From: Dermatemys mawii
Taxonomy: Eukaryota; Chordata; Testudines; Dermatemydidae
Direction of reading: 5' to 3'
Assembly: GCA_007922305.1 (NCBI GenBank)
Contig: ML677365.1
Span: forward strand, 16,846,281 to 16,910,280
DNA length: 64,000 nt
A program made the position numbers and the translations under genes. Position 1 is the first letter of the stretch. The number at the start of each line of letters is the position of its first letter. Positions 42,656-55,487 of the stretch are shown here, in pieces. A model generated the notes under the pieces. It searched no databases. It was not told the DNA's origin and worked only from the letters and a program-made list of their open reading frames with translations.

Positions 42656-45600
42656 AAAACTCAAATAGTATAAAAGTGTTTAACGTCAAATAGTGTTTAA
42701 TACTTAACCTAAAATATCTGCAACTGCTGATTTAAAACTAGAAAGTATTCAGTCCTACTGCTGAACTTTCTGTTGCTTCCCTGCCAACACCTGGTGAAAT
42801 TTCAATTACATATATTTCTCTCTTTCTGTAGGCACTTAGTATTACTTAAAGGAAAGTCAAAATAGATGCAATTTTCTCATTTACACCAAGGTTGACACAT
42901 ATCAACTCTTGGGGTCATGTTTTCCAAGCAGGATACTGTAGTAGATACACCACAAAACTGCTCATTTATGCTGGCAATGGCTCACGTAGCTACCCACTGT
43001 GTGCAAAATGACTCAAATGCATATACCTGGTTTATGAGAGTGCAACAGGTACACATTTTTATGGTGCAAGATTATGCCCTGCTTTGAAAAAGTGATCATT
43101 TAGAAGATAGATGAAAATTGGGGAATTCTGTTGTGATATTGTGTTGTCTATACAATGGTAGTTTTTAGATTTGAAACAATATCATGAAATGCTATGGCAT
43201 TTAGAATCTTCTCCAGACTGCTTACTCAAAGTTGTAATAACTCTAGGATTACAGCTGTCATCTTCAAGATTCAAGGGCTTTACTTATTATTTCTCTTTTA
43301 TTTTGACACACTTATCCTTGTGACACACTAACATTCCAACAAAAACGTATCTGCAGTATAAAATAATTTTTACACAGTTTGCTCCTGAATAGTTACTTAC
43401 TCTGTGGGCTTCCATATCACTGGGCCGAACAAAACAGAGCCAGTTTTCCTTTAAATGGGTTAATGCTAAGAAGCAGATGTCAATGTTCTAGTCAAGTCAT
43501 GAGACTCACATTGGAATTATGCCAGAGCTGAGGACAGCTTGCTTCCAAATGAGCCATGGCACCATATTATGAGAGGTCAGACTCAGCTAAACTTCTGCCA
43601 GCTAAACTATAACACTGCATAAATCATCCTCCCCTTCTATACATGGGGTGGGTTCCAGAACAGATTAAAACTAAAACTTTAATAGGTTGTCAACTGTCTA
43701 TTAGGTATCTGAAGGTATAATATAGTGGGGTGATGTTGGCTATGCACTTACAATGTGATAACAAATTTTGTGAGCAACAGATGCAAGAGTCCCCATAACC
43801 TAGAGCCCCGCTTAAATAAAATAAATAAATAAATAAATAAAAATCAGTGGCCCGTCCTTAGTGCTAATGTGCAACACACAAAAACCCAGCCAAAAGATTT
43901 CAGTAAAATCCAGTTTCTATGCTCCTAGAAATGCTTACAGTTCAGATGATTTACTCTCTCCTTTCGGCAGAGGTGGAAAACAGATCTAAGAATGTGTTTT
44001 AAGACATCTCAAGACGTTACTGAACAAACAAACAATCTACTGCTGAGTATCAGTAACTTCCATTTCAATTACACAGTATTGCTACCCTGTTTGATCAGCA
44101 TCTAAACCATCTATCATGGAAATCAACAACACACTATAGCTGCACCAAAAATGACACACTTTCCTTGCAACATAACCACACGTGTGTGTGAACACTTTAT
44201 AAATATTTTTTATTTCCCATTCTGAACCTGACACTCCAGGCACAGGTTATCTGGCTCTGAGCTTTTACAGACTCTCACTATCAATCCAACTACAATACTG
44301 TATAGTCCTTGCTTAGCCTCATTATGTCTACAGAAGACTAGAACCATCTTTAGCTGTAGGGAATGGCAAACATCAAACACACTCCTGGCCCTTTACTACA
44401 TATGAACCAATGGTTAATTAATTGAATAGCCATTTTTTTAAGCAAAAGAATCAAGTATCAAATACAGATTAAGATGTTGAGTGAAAACTGTAAAGATAAA
44501 TTCCATCAGGTCTCATATGCGGGTTGAAATATAGTGACATATGTACATTTCAGACATCCAACTATGCTTGACATCTGAAATGGAGCAATTACTGTGACCA
44601 CAGAAAAGAAGAAATTTCAGCATCCTAGTGCTGACATAAGCTGTACTTTTAAAAAAAAGGCTTCAGAATACAGCCCCGTATTTTTGTAATTGATGGTTAC
44701 ACAGTCACTGACCCCCGTTCATATGTAATGACATATTATAGCCAGACTATAATTGGAACATCACTGAACTTGGAAAGTGACACTCATTTCTCTGGTAGCT
44801 TTTTAAGGATGAAAAGATGTAGTTATGGTATAATTCCTAACTATTACCTTCAAAAACACAAGGTGGTAACATTTGTGGTTGTGTGATCACATATGCCCAT
44901 TGCAACTAACTCAGCTATGTAGTGTGCAAGCTCTCAGATACCACTGTGATGACTTCACTGCAAGTACTTACACATAGATGTCCAATTCAATCTGTTAACA
45001 ATTAGTGGTAAAGCACTGTCTGGAAAAAAAAAGTTTCCGACACCTAAAAGCACTTTTACCTACCACTTTGTTACTTACATACTCTTTGGTGGATGCTATG
45101 AAGGTTACTTTGTGGTAACGTTCTGAGCAAGTATAATGTACCCTCCAATTGCTATATCCAATATAGCTATTCAATGAAAGACCAAGAGTACTACTCTGAG
45201 CACACAAAAGAATGCCCCAAACAAATCATTACGAAGGTCAAGAAGTGGCCACCTAAAAGGAAATAAAATTCTCATGCACTGTTTTAAAATAAATAAAGAA
45301 TGCATGCAGAAAGGCAATAGGAAACAGCCACATTATAAAGCCCATACTGCAATTTAATCTACATTAAAATCCCCCAGATGCAAGACTATTTAGGTTTATA
45401 CTAAATAGGAAAGGATGTTACATTATACAGTCCTGAGGGATTACATAAACAAATTTAGCATTCTAATACATAAAGAGTTTGATGTATAATCAAAGGATTA
45501 AAATTCAACATCCCATTTCTATTATGCAATGAACCACAAACCAGTCAATCATGCAAAATCTGCATGAAAAAAATTCTTTTCCATGGAAATTTCACCTTAT

Positions 45601-45876
45601 TTCAGAGTCAATAAAAGTAATAAGCATGACCTCTAAATGTGAGTTAAACAACTTCTTCAACATATGGGACATAAGTTTACATCAGAAATCTCCCAGATGT
45701 GAAATGAGAAACTGACAGAGTTTGCTGGTGGTCAGAAGAGTCAAATCAAGTTGTGCTACAGGAATCTGCTACAACTGAAAGTGCTGATTATCATCATTTT
45801 ATAGGTGCTACCTACTTGTGTTACTACTTACAAAATAATCCCTAATGGACCATAAATATGTAAAACTTTTGTAAGA
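42656..45876. other. Intronic sequence, repeat-poor
   Basis: More than 3 kb without a recognised transposon, apart from an AAAT microsatellite at 43815-43850. A plausible place for conserved noncoding sequence, which cannot be tested from one genome. Confidence 0.4.
43815..43850. repeat. AAAT microsatellite
   Basis: TTAAATAAAATAAATAAATA run. Confidence 0.95.
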
Positions 45877-47530
45877 TGTGATAGGGCCATTTCCCCTTTA
45901 AGGACAGTACTGTCTAATGGTCAGTCCACCTTGCTACCTGGCATGGCTCTTTCAGAGACGAAAGATCCAATTATAGACACTAACACTTGAAAGATACTGG
46001 GAGAGAGAAAGTGGTCCCAGGGAATAAGCACAGAGAAAACCCTGGTATGGGGCCAGGTGCCTTACAGAGAAAGCAGCGCAAGACTCCCCGCTCTCCCAAC
46101 CAACTGGGGATGAGTTGGGAGAAAGGGAGCAGCATAAATGCCATTTCCTTCCTCAGAGCAGGGCAGATGCCTGCAGACAATGAAAAGGGTAGGACGGCTC
46201 TTGTGGGCCCTGAGCTAGCAGGGAGCAGACACAGGCAGTGGCAGGCTGTCAAACCCCAGGCCCTGAGCCTGAGGGCTAACTGGGGCCAACTGAAGGAGAC
46301 AAACTGCAACCCAGCTCCAAGAAGAGGACTAGGGACTCCCGCCATAAATCGAAGAGACTGAGAGGTGGTCTTAAGACAAGAAGCATTTGAAGTACCCAGC
46401 TCCAGGAGACATGCAGGGGCTCTTGCCATAAAGATAGGCATAAAGGCAGAGAAGATAACCCTGAGGAGACTGGAAGCAGAGCTTAGAGGGCAGGAACGCT
46501 GAAAGCCACAAGCTTTAAAGACATGTCAGGAGAGCTTAAAATGGAATCACTGGCTTCCTGAGAAGGGAAACTGAGACAGAGAACATGCGCAGTGCCACAC
46601 TGACTCAGCAGAGGTGCTACACGGGAGGCATGCCCTACGACGTAAGCGCATAAACAATTACATACATATAAATTACAGGAGAACAGAAGGGTTAACCAAA
46701 TGCCAGCCCCTAAGAGTAAGGTATATTTGCCCTGTTAGAAATGCTTGAAGCTTCTGGTAATTTGATGCTTCCTCTTCCACCTACAGACCACAGTGGACTT
46801 CTCAACATAAGGGAGCTCCATTTTGATATTCCTTTCCCTCTCTTCTGAGTTTAATTTGAGTATGCAGCAGACACGGAGATGCTGTGTGATGCTCTAAAAA
46901 CAGAATACAGTGTATGTGACCTGGTGGTGAGGGCAACTTATTGTATACTGGGTCAGAGACATTCTTGTATGAATGTCTTTTTCTAGCTCACTAGGGGGCT
47001 GTATGGAAAAAGAAGCAGGGAAGCAACTCCCAGCAAACCTTTAGTGGGAAACTGCAGGGCAATGGAATACCCGCTACTGACGTGGCACAGCTGTTCTGCC
47101 ACTGCTGGAAATGAAAGAACGCTAAAGAGTTAAAAAGTCTCTCTCAGGAGGGGAGATCAGGTGGGCACCTAGCTGTCAGAAGCATCCTGGGAGACAGGCT
47201 GACAGAGATACTCAGAGGAGGGAGATTGAGGAAGTTGGGCCTTTCCCTACGGGTTACCATTACCTCGATCGGGAAAAGCAGGTGAAGGTATAGACTGGTT
47301 TACTGTTAAGATCTGTTTGCCCTTAAATGCTTTTGTTCCAAATAAATAACTTCCTTTAAGGAGGCTGTTTGGGGTTGAGATACCCCTGTCATGGCTTCCA
47401 GAAGAAACTGATGGTGCTGAACCACAGTCAGGCCTGCTGAGATGATCACAGGGCCTGGTCTGAGAGTGGTAGAGAGAGGCATGTGATTCCACCCAAGAAA
47501 GGTGACAAAGACCCGAGAGGGGATGCACTC
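45877..47530. repeat. GC-rich probable interspersed repeats, boundaries unresolved
   Basis: Base composition differs sharply from the flanks. It includes GTGATAGGGCCATTTCCCC near 45880, CTGCGCATG-type sequence near 46590 (minus), and CCAAATAAATAACTTCC near 47338 followed by a GC-rich tail, which looks like an LTR polyadenylation region. The 153-codon minus frame (45980-46441) and 124-codon plus frame lie in it and resemble no family. No ends or target duplications were found. Confidence 0.35.
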
Positions 47531-48744
47531 AAGGAGATCAGCAGTGATGCAGTTAGCCCAGTAACTGAGAGAGTACAACATTTTTACTACTTAAATTGGG
47601 TTAGTTCGCACACTTCTATGAGAAAGGAAGAGATGATCTCAGCAAACATGGGGTTTTCATTAACCCAATAGAATGGATATAGGTTACCCTCAATTGTCAT
47701 TAGCTGTGTTTCTTTTATTCCACTCCATGAATGGAAAATGAATAAAACAAGGTTTTGTAATCAGCACTGGCCAATCCCGTTAGGCTGTGTTCCCCTCACT
47801 TCTTCCAATCACTTAGAAAGCCCTTTACCACTTACAAGCAGCATAATCCCAGTTGTGTTCATGCACCACAGAACTATCTATGCAACACCAGCAGCTACAG
47901 GACAATGAGCATGCACAGCCTTGTGAGCTTCAAGGTGTTGCTGGAAAGAAGGCTCCACTACATACAGCATACACACAGGCAGAATTGCATTGCTTGTAAG
48001 TGTTGGTCGTTAGATCCTGAGGAAAGAATCTATGGCATTAGCGAATAAGAGGGGAGGGTAAAGAGCAAAAGGGTCTTCTGACAACTGGACTAGCCACTAG
48101 CTAGTTAAAAGACACTCTGCCTACCAGATCTCAGACAAATATGAAAAATTCCTACAAGTGAGTAAATTCCTAGTCAAGGCTGACATGCCATCATATTAAA
48201 AAAAACTACACACGTTATGGTGATTTTTAAAGACCATTCATAAACACACAAACTAAAGATATTGCATCAAGCTTAGCTCTAATATAACTCAGAAGTGGCA
48301 GGGCAAGTTTCTGAGTGGATTATGTGGGGTCACTCAATAAATCCTCGAGAATACTGTCCAAGGTGCTAAAGAAAATACCAAAAAGACAGTCCCCCGAAAG
48401 GTTTTATATCAAAACTCCACCTCTCCCCACCACCCTGTTTTAAGAATGGAGAAAATGCATGTAGCCAAATAAAACTTCTACACTAAAGCCTAAAATGATT
48501 TGTGCCCCTCACAAATATCATGCAAAGCATAATCATATAACTTCTTGTTCCAAAGCTCATGTTATGATGTCCAATTTTTAAGTTTATTCTGCATGTTAAA
48601 TAATTGATTAAATTATTTAAACAGCCATGTGTTTGCAACTAAAAGGGTCATTGTCAGGATGAAATCTAATCAATTTTTAAAAATATATACATAAAAGCAC
48701 TTGACAGAAAGTACACTTGTCGGGAGACCCCTTGCCAATGCTCA
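47531..48744. other. Intronic sequence without recognised feature
   Basis: AT-rich, nothing recognised. Confidence 0.45.
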
Positions 48745-48870
48745 AGAAGAGCTGGGGGTAGCTTGAAAGCTTGCCTTCTCACCAACAGAAGTCAGTCCCA
48801 TAAAATATATCACCTCACCCACCTTGCCTCGCTAATATCCTGGGACCAACACAGTTACAACAACACTGCA
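48745..48870 (-). mobile_element. Short repeat of Penelope/SINE-tail type, copy 2
   Basis: Inverted relative to 5165-5315. On the minus strand GCAGTGTTGTTGTAACTGTG, TTGGTCCCAGGATATTAGCG, GGTGATATATTTTATGGGAC and TTCTGTTGGTGAGAAGGCAAG run in the same order as copy 1, ending AGCTCTTCTTGAG. Confidence 0.7.
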
Positions 48871-49041
48871 CATCTAGATTATAAATACGTTAGGACGAGA
48901 TCTTATGTGTCATGCAAATTAACAGGAATCATTTTCATTTCTACATCTCTACAAACAAGTGGCACTACAAATATCTACACTAGAGTAGATTATACTACCC
49001 AATCATAGTGCACAGCGCAATACAACCTTCATATTGGTTGG

Positions 49042-49430
49042 GGCCCTGTAGCAGGGTGCTGGTGCAGAGGCACCTAATCAGCCCCTGCTCAGCCAGCCCC
49101 AATCAGGGGAGACAGATTGGGGCTGGGGAAAACCCGACGCCTGGCCTGTGGATTGGCTACACCTGCTGGCCTCAAGGGCTATAAAGGCTGGAAGGAGCCA
49201 GAAAGTAGGGGGGATGGCCAGGGCAAGGTCAGTCTCCTGGCTGAGGGCTGCTGTATTTGTGAGGCGCCAAGTAAGCCTATAATATTGTACATAGCTTAAC
49301 ACTGGTGGTGGGCATTGCTCTAGTAAATAATAAATACATAGGTGCTGCACTGTTGAAGCCTCTCTGAGCTTTATTTGGGCAGCCAGCGGGCTGCAGGAAG
49401 AGGGGAGCCAGCAGACCCTGTTACAGGCGC
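49042..49430 (+). mobile_element. Solo LTR (49047-49425) with TATA box and polyadenylation signal
   Basis: Ends TGTAGCAGGGT and ACCCTGTTACA form an 11-bp inverted repeat with one mismatch. The 5-bp flanks are GGCCC and GGCGC (4 of 5). A TATA box GGGCTATAAAGGC lies at about 49178-49190 and AATAATAAATAC near 49327, so transcription would run on the plus strand. The 379-bp length and structure fit an ERV or Gypsy-type solo LTR. No internal region flanks it. Confidence 0.85.
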
Positions 49431-50880
49431 ATAGATACCACTATAATAGAAATAAAACAACAATCAACTCTTGTGTGATTAAAATATACTTTGCATGTAT
49501 CTAAGTGTATAGAACATGAATAATTGATGTTTTGTACTTGGAAACAATAGTGTATGACTGTATAATGAAACACTAAAGCATAAGAAACATACACAAAAGA
49601 GGACAGTCAAGGTTTAGAATGCCATTTCGTGATATCTAGGTGCTTCACTTTGCAACCTTAACTTTTGCAGCAGTTATAAGAGGTCATGGTCACACAAGAT
49701 GAGATGGTACCTGAGATATCAGAGTCAATTCCATGGAAGACTTTGAAACACAGAATCATAGGACTGAAATCTTGAATATGATCCCCATATTAAACATGGA
49801 ACCAGTGAAGAGAGCTAAGTACTGGGATGAAGTGCTCTCAGTGACTGTTGTGAACCAACTATACTCTTCCACGTTTGTAGAATTTCATACCCCAGTACAA
49901 AGAATTAAAAATAAAATTCAGCCTGGGTTTCAGGCAAGCACAGGATGCAGACCATCCAGGATTCTAGCAATATATAGACGGAGGTCAGAAGAAAATCTTG
50001 GTGAGCTTCTGAAGACACTTGGCTCAGGACTGGAGAGTTTAATATTAGGTGGTATCCGGAGAGGTCGGATGTACTAAGCAATGGTTTTTAACTACTGGCC
50101 AGATTATGTTATGCTTTAATAATGGAGCAGGGGTAGGTTTCATTCTTCTAAACAAGGTGCTGATGATTTCAGCTAGTAAATCACAAACCAAACCCTAGCA
50201 TGATATTTTAAGGCAGAAGCATATTCCAAGGCACTCAGAATTCATAACAAGGCTTTTGTTCTCATGCTGCAGGCCACACATTTCAGACTATGGCTGCACT
50301 AAAACCTTAACAGGAAAGGTTACCCAGTTCCTCCCTTCCCAGTCCTTGGAAATTCCTAACAGACATTTTTCTTAAACATAAATCATCACCTACTAACCAA
50401 CACCACCATGACAAACCATTGATTTGCATAAGCCGTATAAGAATTACTGCATGATTGAACTACTACATTTTTTATATTTACTTCTATTAAAAATAGACAT
50501 GTTGCTGTATTGTAATAATTATAAAGAGGATTAGGGCAAAAAAGGATTTTAAAATAAGCAGCCTTTTATCCATATCAGATAAAAAATAGAAAAATGGGTC
50601 CCCAGAATGTTAATTCCTATGTAGTCTTCAGATGTTGATTAAGTTAAGACAGATACAGTTCACTTTTATATCAGTAATGTGTAAGATTCACAGTATTGTT
50701 AACTAAGTAAAGCTATTAAAGCTTAATACTTAATATGCATTTGTAATACCAACAGACCCGGGTCATCGGTGGATGGGACGGAACCTAGGACCACTGAAGC
50801 TTAGTGTATGAGTATCCACTACAAGAGCTAAAAGGCACATGGCTCCTAGCCAAAGCTGTAGCAGATTCATCAATCTTTAG
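49431..50880. other. Intronic sequence without clearly recognised feature
   Basis: The 114-codon plus frame at 49733-50077 lies in sequence resembling a dispersed repeat (GGTACCTGAGATATCAGAG, then CCATGGAAGACTTTGAAACA). No protein family was recognised. Confidence 0.4.
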
Positions 50881-50884
50881 GTGG

Positions 50885-51395
50885 TCTACTCAATGTTTCT
50901 GGAAGTGCGGACACCAGGGACTTTTCTTACAGCCCCAGCCTCCTGGGGAGGGGAGGCGGGGGAGGGCAAAGTAGCACTCCTTCCGCCTCCCTGTTGCTCC
51001 TCGATGCCCCACCTTGGTGTTGGTTGCTGTGGCCACCAGCAGGGGTTGTGCCCTGCCGCTCTCTGGAGACACCCAGGGCACAGTGCTGCAGTAGCAGACA
51101 CCCAGTGAGTTCCCCACCTTCCCAGGGGTGGTGGGGCTCAGGCTTTGGGCTGGCTGGCTCTGTTTGTGGAGCTTTGGGCTCCAGTCCAGGACTCTGGCTG
51201 CGCGGCAGCAGGCCCCAGCAGCAGAGGTTCAGGCTCTAGCCCCCCTTTCTCCTCCCCCCCACCCAGCCCGGGGTCCCTGGCCCCCCATCCAGGGCTTAAT
51301 TTGTCTGCAGGCTTGCCAGGGCTGAGTAAGTCTGCTGTGAAAAGTGATACTTGTATGTTTGTTAATATCTCTTTTCACAACAGACTTACTAGGTA
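50885..51395. repeat. GC-rich dispersed repeat ending in a hairpin
   Basis: Sharp switch to GC-rich sequence, then CAGGGCTTAATTTGTCTGCAG and an inverted repeat at 51325-51390: AGTAAGTCTGCTGTGAAAAG against CTTTTCACAACAGACTTACT, 23 of 25 paired positions across 16 bases of loop. Short open frames of 65-83 codons occur here on both strands and are not genes. Corresponds to a recurrent turtle repeat. Confidence 0.6.
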
Positions 51396-51924
51396 GCAAT
51401 AAATAAATTACTATGATTTTGGACATGTTATGTGCATATTTATTGTTTTTTCTGTAAAGTTAATTAAGTATTTTAGGAACCAGTGTGAGAGCGACCACCA
51501 GCAAGAGTTGGGGGCCGCACTCTGAGGCCACAAAACAATTTGTCTTGAGAACCCATAGGAGCCACTAAAAGGCACAGGTTACACATTTACACAGAATTCT
51601 TTTCTATCTATACATTTACTGCTCTTTGGTTTTCACAAAGATCCAAGTGAAAAAATTTCAAGTGAGTTTAAGGATTAGAATTTTTTTACTAATTAAACAA
51701 AAGAATGAACTCTAAAATTTCCATGTAATTTCATGTTACAGAAGCTATAAGCAGAGCAGTTAGAAATTAAAGGAGTTTATATAAAGTCACAGGCACAGTT
51801 AGCACATCATGGCTTACATTAAAAAGTGCTTTGTCCTTTGTCCAAAAAAGAATCCATATTTTCCAGTTACATCTTGGTTGTTACGAAAAAGAAGAGAGAA
51901 CTTTAGATCTATAAAATGTATACA

Positions 51925-52477
51925 CTGGGCTGGTCAAACTACAGCCCACGGGCCGCGTCCGGCCCATCAGACCTTTTAATCCAACCCTCAAGCTCCATTG
52001 CCCTGCTCTGGCACTCTGGCCAGGGAGCGGGGCTGGGGGCTTGCCCTGCTCCACCCACCTGGTTGGCCTGCCGGGAAGCTCCAGCTGGGGTGCCATGATT
52101 GGGGGCTTGCCCACTTTGCACTTGCCCAGCACGCCTGCCAGGGAACAGGGTCCAGGGTTTGCCCCGCTTCAGTGCTTCCACTGGGGAGCAGGCTTTGAGG
52201 CTTGCCCCGCTCTGCCCACCCGGCACTCCTGCATGTTCAGGACCTGTGTGACGGGCATGAGGGCACATGTTACTCTGGCTGCACAACCCAAACACGCCTC
52301 ACGTGCCATCAGATCCTGGAATGTGCAAGCCCACATGCCTGCAAATTGTTGGCTTAGGTGACTCTGATGTTTTACTAGTGTTAATTTTCCATTGCTAATT
52401 TTGTGAGCATTCATGGCTCGCCATACAGTTTCCATGCCCAGATGTAGCCCTCAGGCCAAAAAGTTTGCCCACCCCTG
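51925..52477 (-). mobile_element. hAT-type nonautonomous element, copy E
   Basis: Left end CTGGGCTGGTCAAACTACAG and right end AAAAAGTTTGCCCACCCCTG are diverged terminal inverted repeats of the family seen at 25094. Flanks GTATACAC and ATACACAC agree at 6 of 8 positions with a one-base uncertainty at the left edge. The interior is GC-rich with GGGGCTTGCCCTGCTC-like words repeated. Frames at 51881-52435 are shadows of this repeat. Confidence 0.82.
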
Positions 52478-55299
52478 ATACACACTGTACTTATAAATGT
52501 TTTAATCCCTTAACATGTAGACATGAATTTACACCCACACAGCAGGAGTTTGTTAGCATACTACTGTTTCAAGGAGCAGCATTTCTTTGAAGGAGGATTC
52601 ACAGCACTTAAACCAAGACACTTGCTTTAGTAAAAGGTAAATTAATCCAAATGTGCTTCACATCCAAGTTATATACCTTTTGGCCCCATCCTGCAAGGTT
52701 CCCCATATCTGACATGATTATTAGCAAGCATACCCATTATTCACCCTTCAGTGGAAGAAGGTGGTGCTCTGCACCTCACAAGAGCACCCAGCACCCTGCA
52801 GGATCAGCTCCTTTAATTATAGGATGTTTACTACCAAGTAAATTCTTATCAATACTGTTATTTGCAAGCAGAGAATGTTTTTTTTTTGTTTTTTTTTTTA
52901 AAAACAGCTTTCGTTTATTTGGCTGGAATCTTTTAAAAAGCTTTTTAAACTGAGCTTTTTTTTTTTCTTTTCTTTTTTTTTAGTATTTTGATGCATTTTC
53001 AGAAAGGTAAAGCAAACTAACATTTTGTTGTCTAAATCTGTTGCTGATGTAAGCAGGAGTACCGTATTTGTGGAAGCACTTAACCGAAGATTATTTTTCT
53101 TTGTAATATAGCCATCCTTGTGGGCATCTTAACCGTAAGTCATTTACCATGTGTGTGTATAAACTTTACTCTTGTTATCAGCCAGTTTGGGTTGTGACAA
53201 ATCTTTTATTAATCAGTGTTTGGGAGAGAAAAGGGGAGAATAAAGTCTTAACAAGTTTTAGGCTTTTTAACATATTCCAGTAAGGTTACATTTTGCTTAA
53301 TCCTGTGTTTTCCTGATGCAACAAAACACAACTTTTTTCTAATGTGATCAATGTTAATTGTGGAATTGCAAAATAGTGGGACGCCTTATATTGTTATGGC
53401 ATACTGAATTTTAAACAGAAGACAAAAATTATAAAAGGAATAAGCCTTAGAAAAATATTAACCACTGTACAGTGAAAATCCGTGGTTTGTTAAACAATCC
53501 AGTCAGGAATGTCTAACAATTACCTTATTATGAGGTTTAAAGTAAAACTGAATGTCCAGCTCAAGAGAATATTTGTTTAAAAATTAAACAAGTAAACTGA
53601 GTACAAGAAGCCCTCATGATTTAAAGACAATATAATGAAGTACTGTAATGAAAACATAGAATTATGGTTCCTTCTCCTTATCCTTTGTGGTTTCTTTAAA
53701 AAGATAAACTATTAGAGTGCCTAATCTATACTAGGGCATGCAGCAATTCCTGCCAAATGCACAAGCTGTTCAAAAGATGACAGAAGTTGATATAATCCAA
53801 CTTATCTGAACAGCTTCCTATTAGCAATATGACTTCCTAAAAGGAAGACATTAAAGTTACTGAACTCTTAGCTACAGCAAGGATTCATTATGTGGAACAA
53901 ACATGAGTTTAAGAGACCATTTTTGGTTTTCAAAAGAATAATCATCTCTAGATGCTTTTTAAAAAAATCAGAACGAATTTATGCTACTCACTAGATATTT
54001 CTATAGTGACTTTATAGCATATTATGTATTTTGCAAAATATTTGTTTAAGTAATTAAAATTAAATTGGTTATCAAATTGCTGGGGGTGGGGGATTATTTT
54101 AATGTCTCCATTTATTTCTGGTAACACTATCTCTTTCAAGTTTTTTTTAAAAACCTCAACATTCACCTTAAATCCTTTTTGTCAAAGACTATTTTTACCT
54201 TTTCACATCACAGCTTTATAGTTTGTAAAGTTAGAGTATCAAGTTTTAGCAAAGAGCACATAACACTGAGCTCTTAGTATTCACATCTCTTGAAACTCAG
54301 ATTATGAAAAATGCTCTCTGCTTATTAGCTCTTTATTATGAAATAGCTATTCATAGATTCCTGAAATACCTACAATTCTTTTCATTCAGTACCAAGAAAC
54401 TCTTATAAGCTTAATGAATTGAAGAAACATTATACCCTAACAAAGACAAGATGCTTCAAGAAACAGGAGGAATTTTCATTCAATATTTCACACACAGTGA
54501 AAAATCACTGAGAAAAGTTAAAAATACATTAAAGAAATATGTGTAAAGGGTGGAGAAAGTAGGCTGACCTTGCGAAGTTACAGAAATATAGTTAAGAATG
54601 TGTGTCAATTACTATTATTGAAAATTATTGCAATTTCCCTAATCACACATATTTTCATAACTATTTTATGCACACTCAGTGGTAAGGAAAGCAAGCCTCT
54701 GCGAAGCCTTTTGTGGGAACCCTTTCTAAAGTAGGGTGTAGTTGCCTACAGGTGGAGAGTTTGTATTTTCGATGAAAAAAAATGTGTCTTTTAAACATGG
54801 TGAAAAGAAGGTATTGTTTGAACTGCTTTTTACATTTCTTAAAACATGCAATCCATAGGCCGAAGTCAATTAAAGTCACCTTATATATCTTAACCTGCTT
54901 TTCAAGAAAAGCTGTAAAATATATTAAATCACACAGACCTACATACTTAGGGCAGTAATTGGAAATTAGATTTTCAAGACTCATGAAACACGACCTCCTT
55001 GTTCAGGCTGAAACAATGCCGCTGACATTTTAGTCACACAGAACACAGCTAACAGAAGAAAATCTTTCTGCAGACCATTTCTTTCAACTCCAAGACATCA
55101 CCACTCTCTTTCCTTACCAGGGAAGACACTTTCAGAAGAGGTCTAGACCTACAAAATCAAGTGCCGATGTGCTCAGTAGGAACCACGTAAGATAGTGGGA
55201 ACCCTTCCAGAGTGGGCCCAAAATGGGCTATGTAACTTGGATCCGAAGCACTTGCTGACCTTTTACTAAAGCAAATACTAGCTAATTGCTAACGGTGAC
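52478..55299. other. Intronic sequence, repeat-poor, with T-rich tracts
   Basis: Two long T tracts (about 52878-52900 and 52957-52982) interrupt otherwise unique-looking AT-rich sequence. They could be the poly-A of minus-strand retroposed sequence, but no body was recognised. Confidence 0.4.
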
Positions 55300-55487
55300 A
55301 TCTGTGGAACAGCCTTTCAAAGGAAAGTGGCAGGTATTGCACCACTTTAATAATGTTTGAAATTGGGCTGGATGGGGACAGGAAAAGAAAACACACACTT
55401 GAAAATATATAATAGGGAGCAATATTCTTTTGCCACGGAAATGGACTAGATGACCCAATAGGTCTTTCTGATCTCAAAATTTTATGA
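55300..55487 (+). mobile_element. CR1 LINE 3' end
   Basis: AACAGCCTTTCAAAGGAAAGTG, then AATGGACTAGATGACCCAATA and GGTCTTTCTGATCTCAAAATT, ending TTTTATGA, follow the CR1 3' untranslated region in sense orientation. Opposite strand to SDC2. Confidence 0.75.

Noticed and set aside
45980..46441. 153-codon minus-strand frame
   Set aside because: Lies in a GC-rich probable repeat, with no domain, splice context or homology I recognise, and a competing 124-codon frame on the other strand.
49733..50077. 114-codon plus-strand frame, possible small gene
   Set aside because: No recognisable family, and the DNA resembles a dispersed repeat. A protein search and a copy-number count would settle it.
52878..52982. 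T tracts as evidence of a minus-strand processed pseudogene
   Set aside because: No coding or UTR-like body or target duplication was seen next to them.
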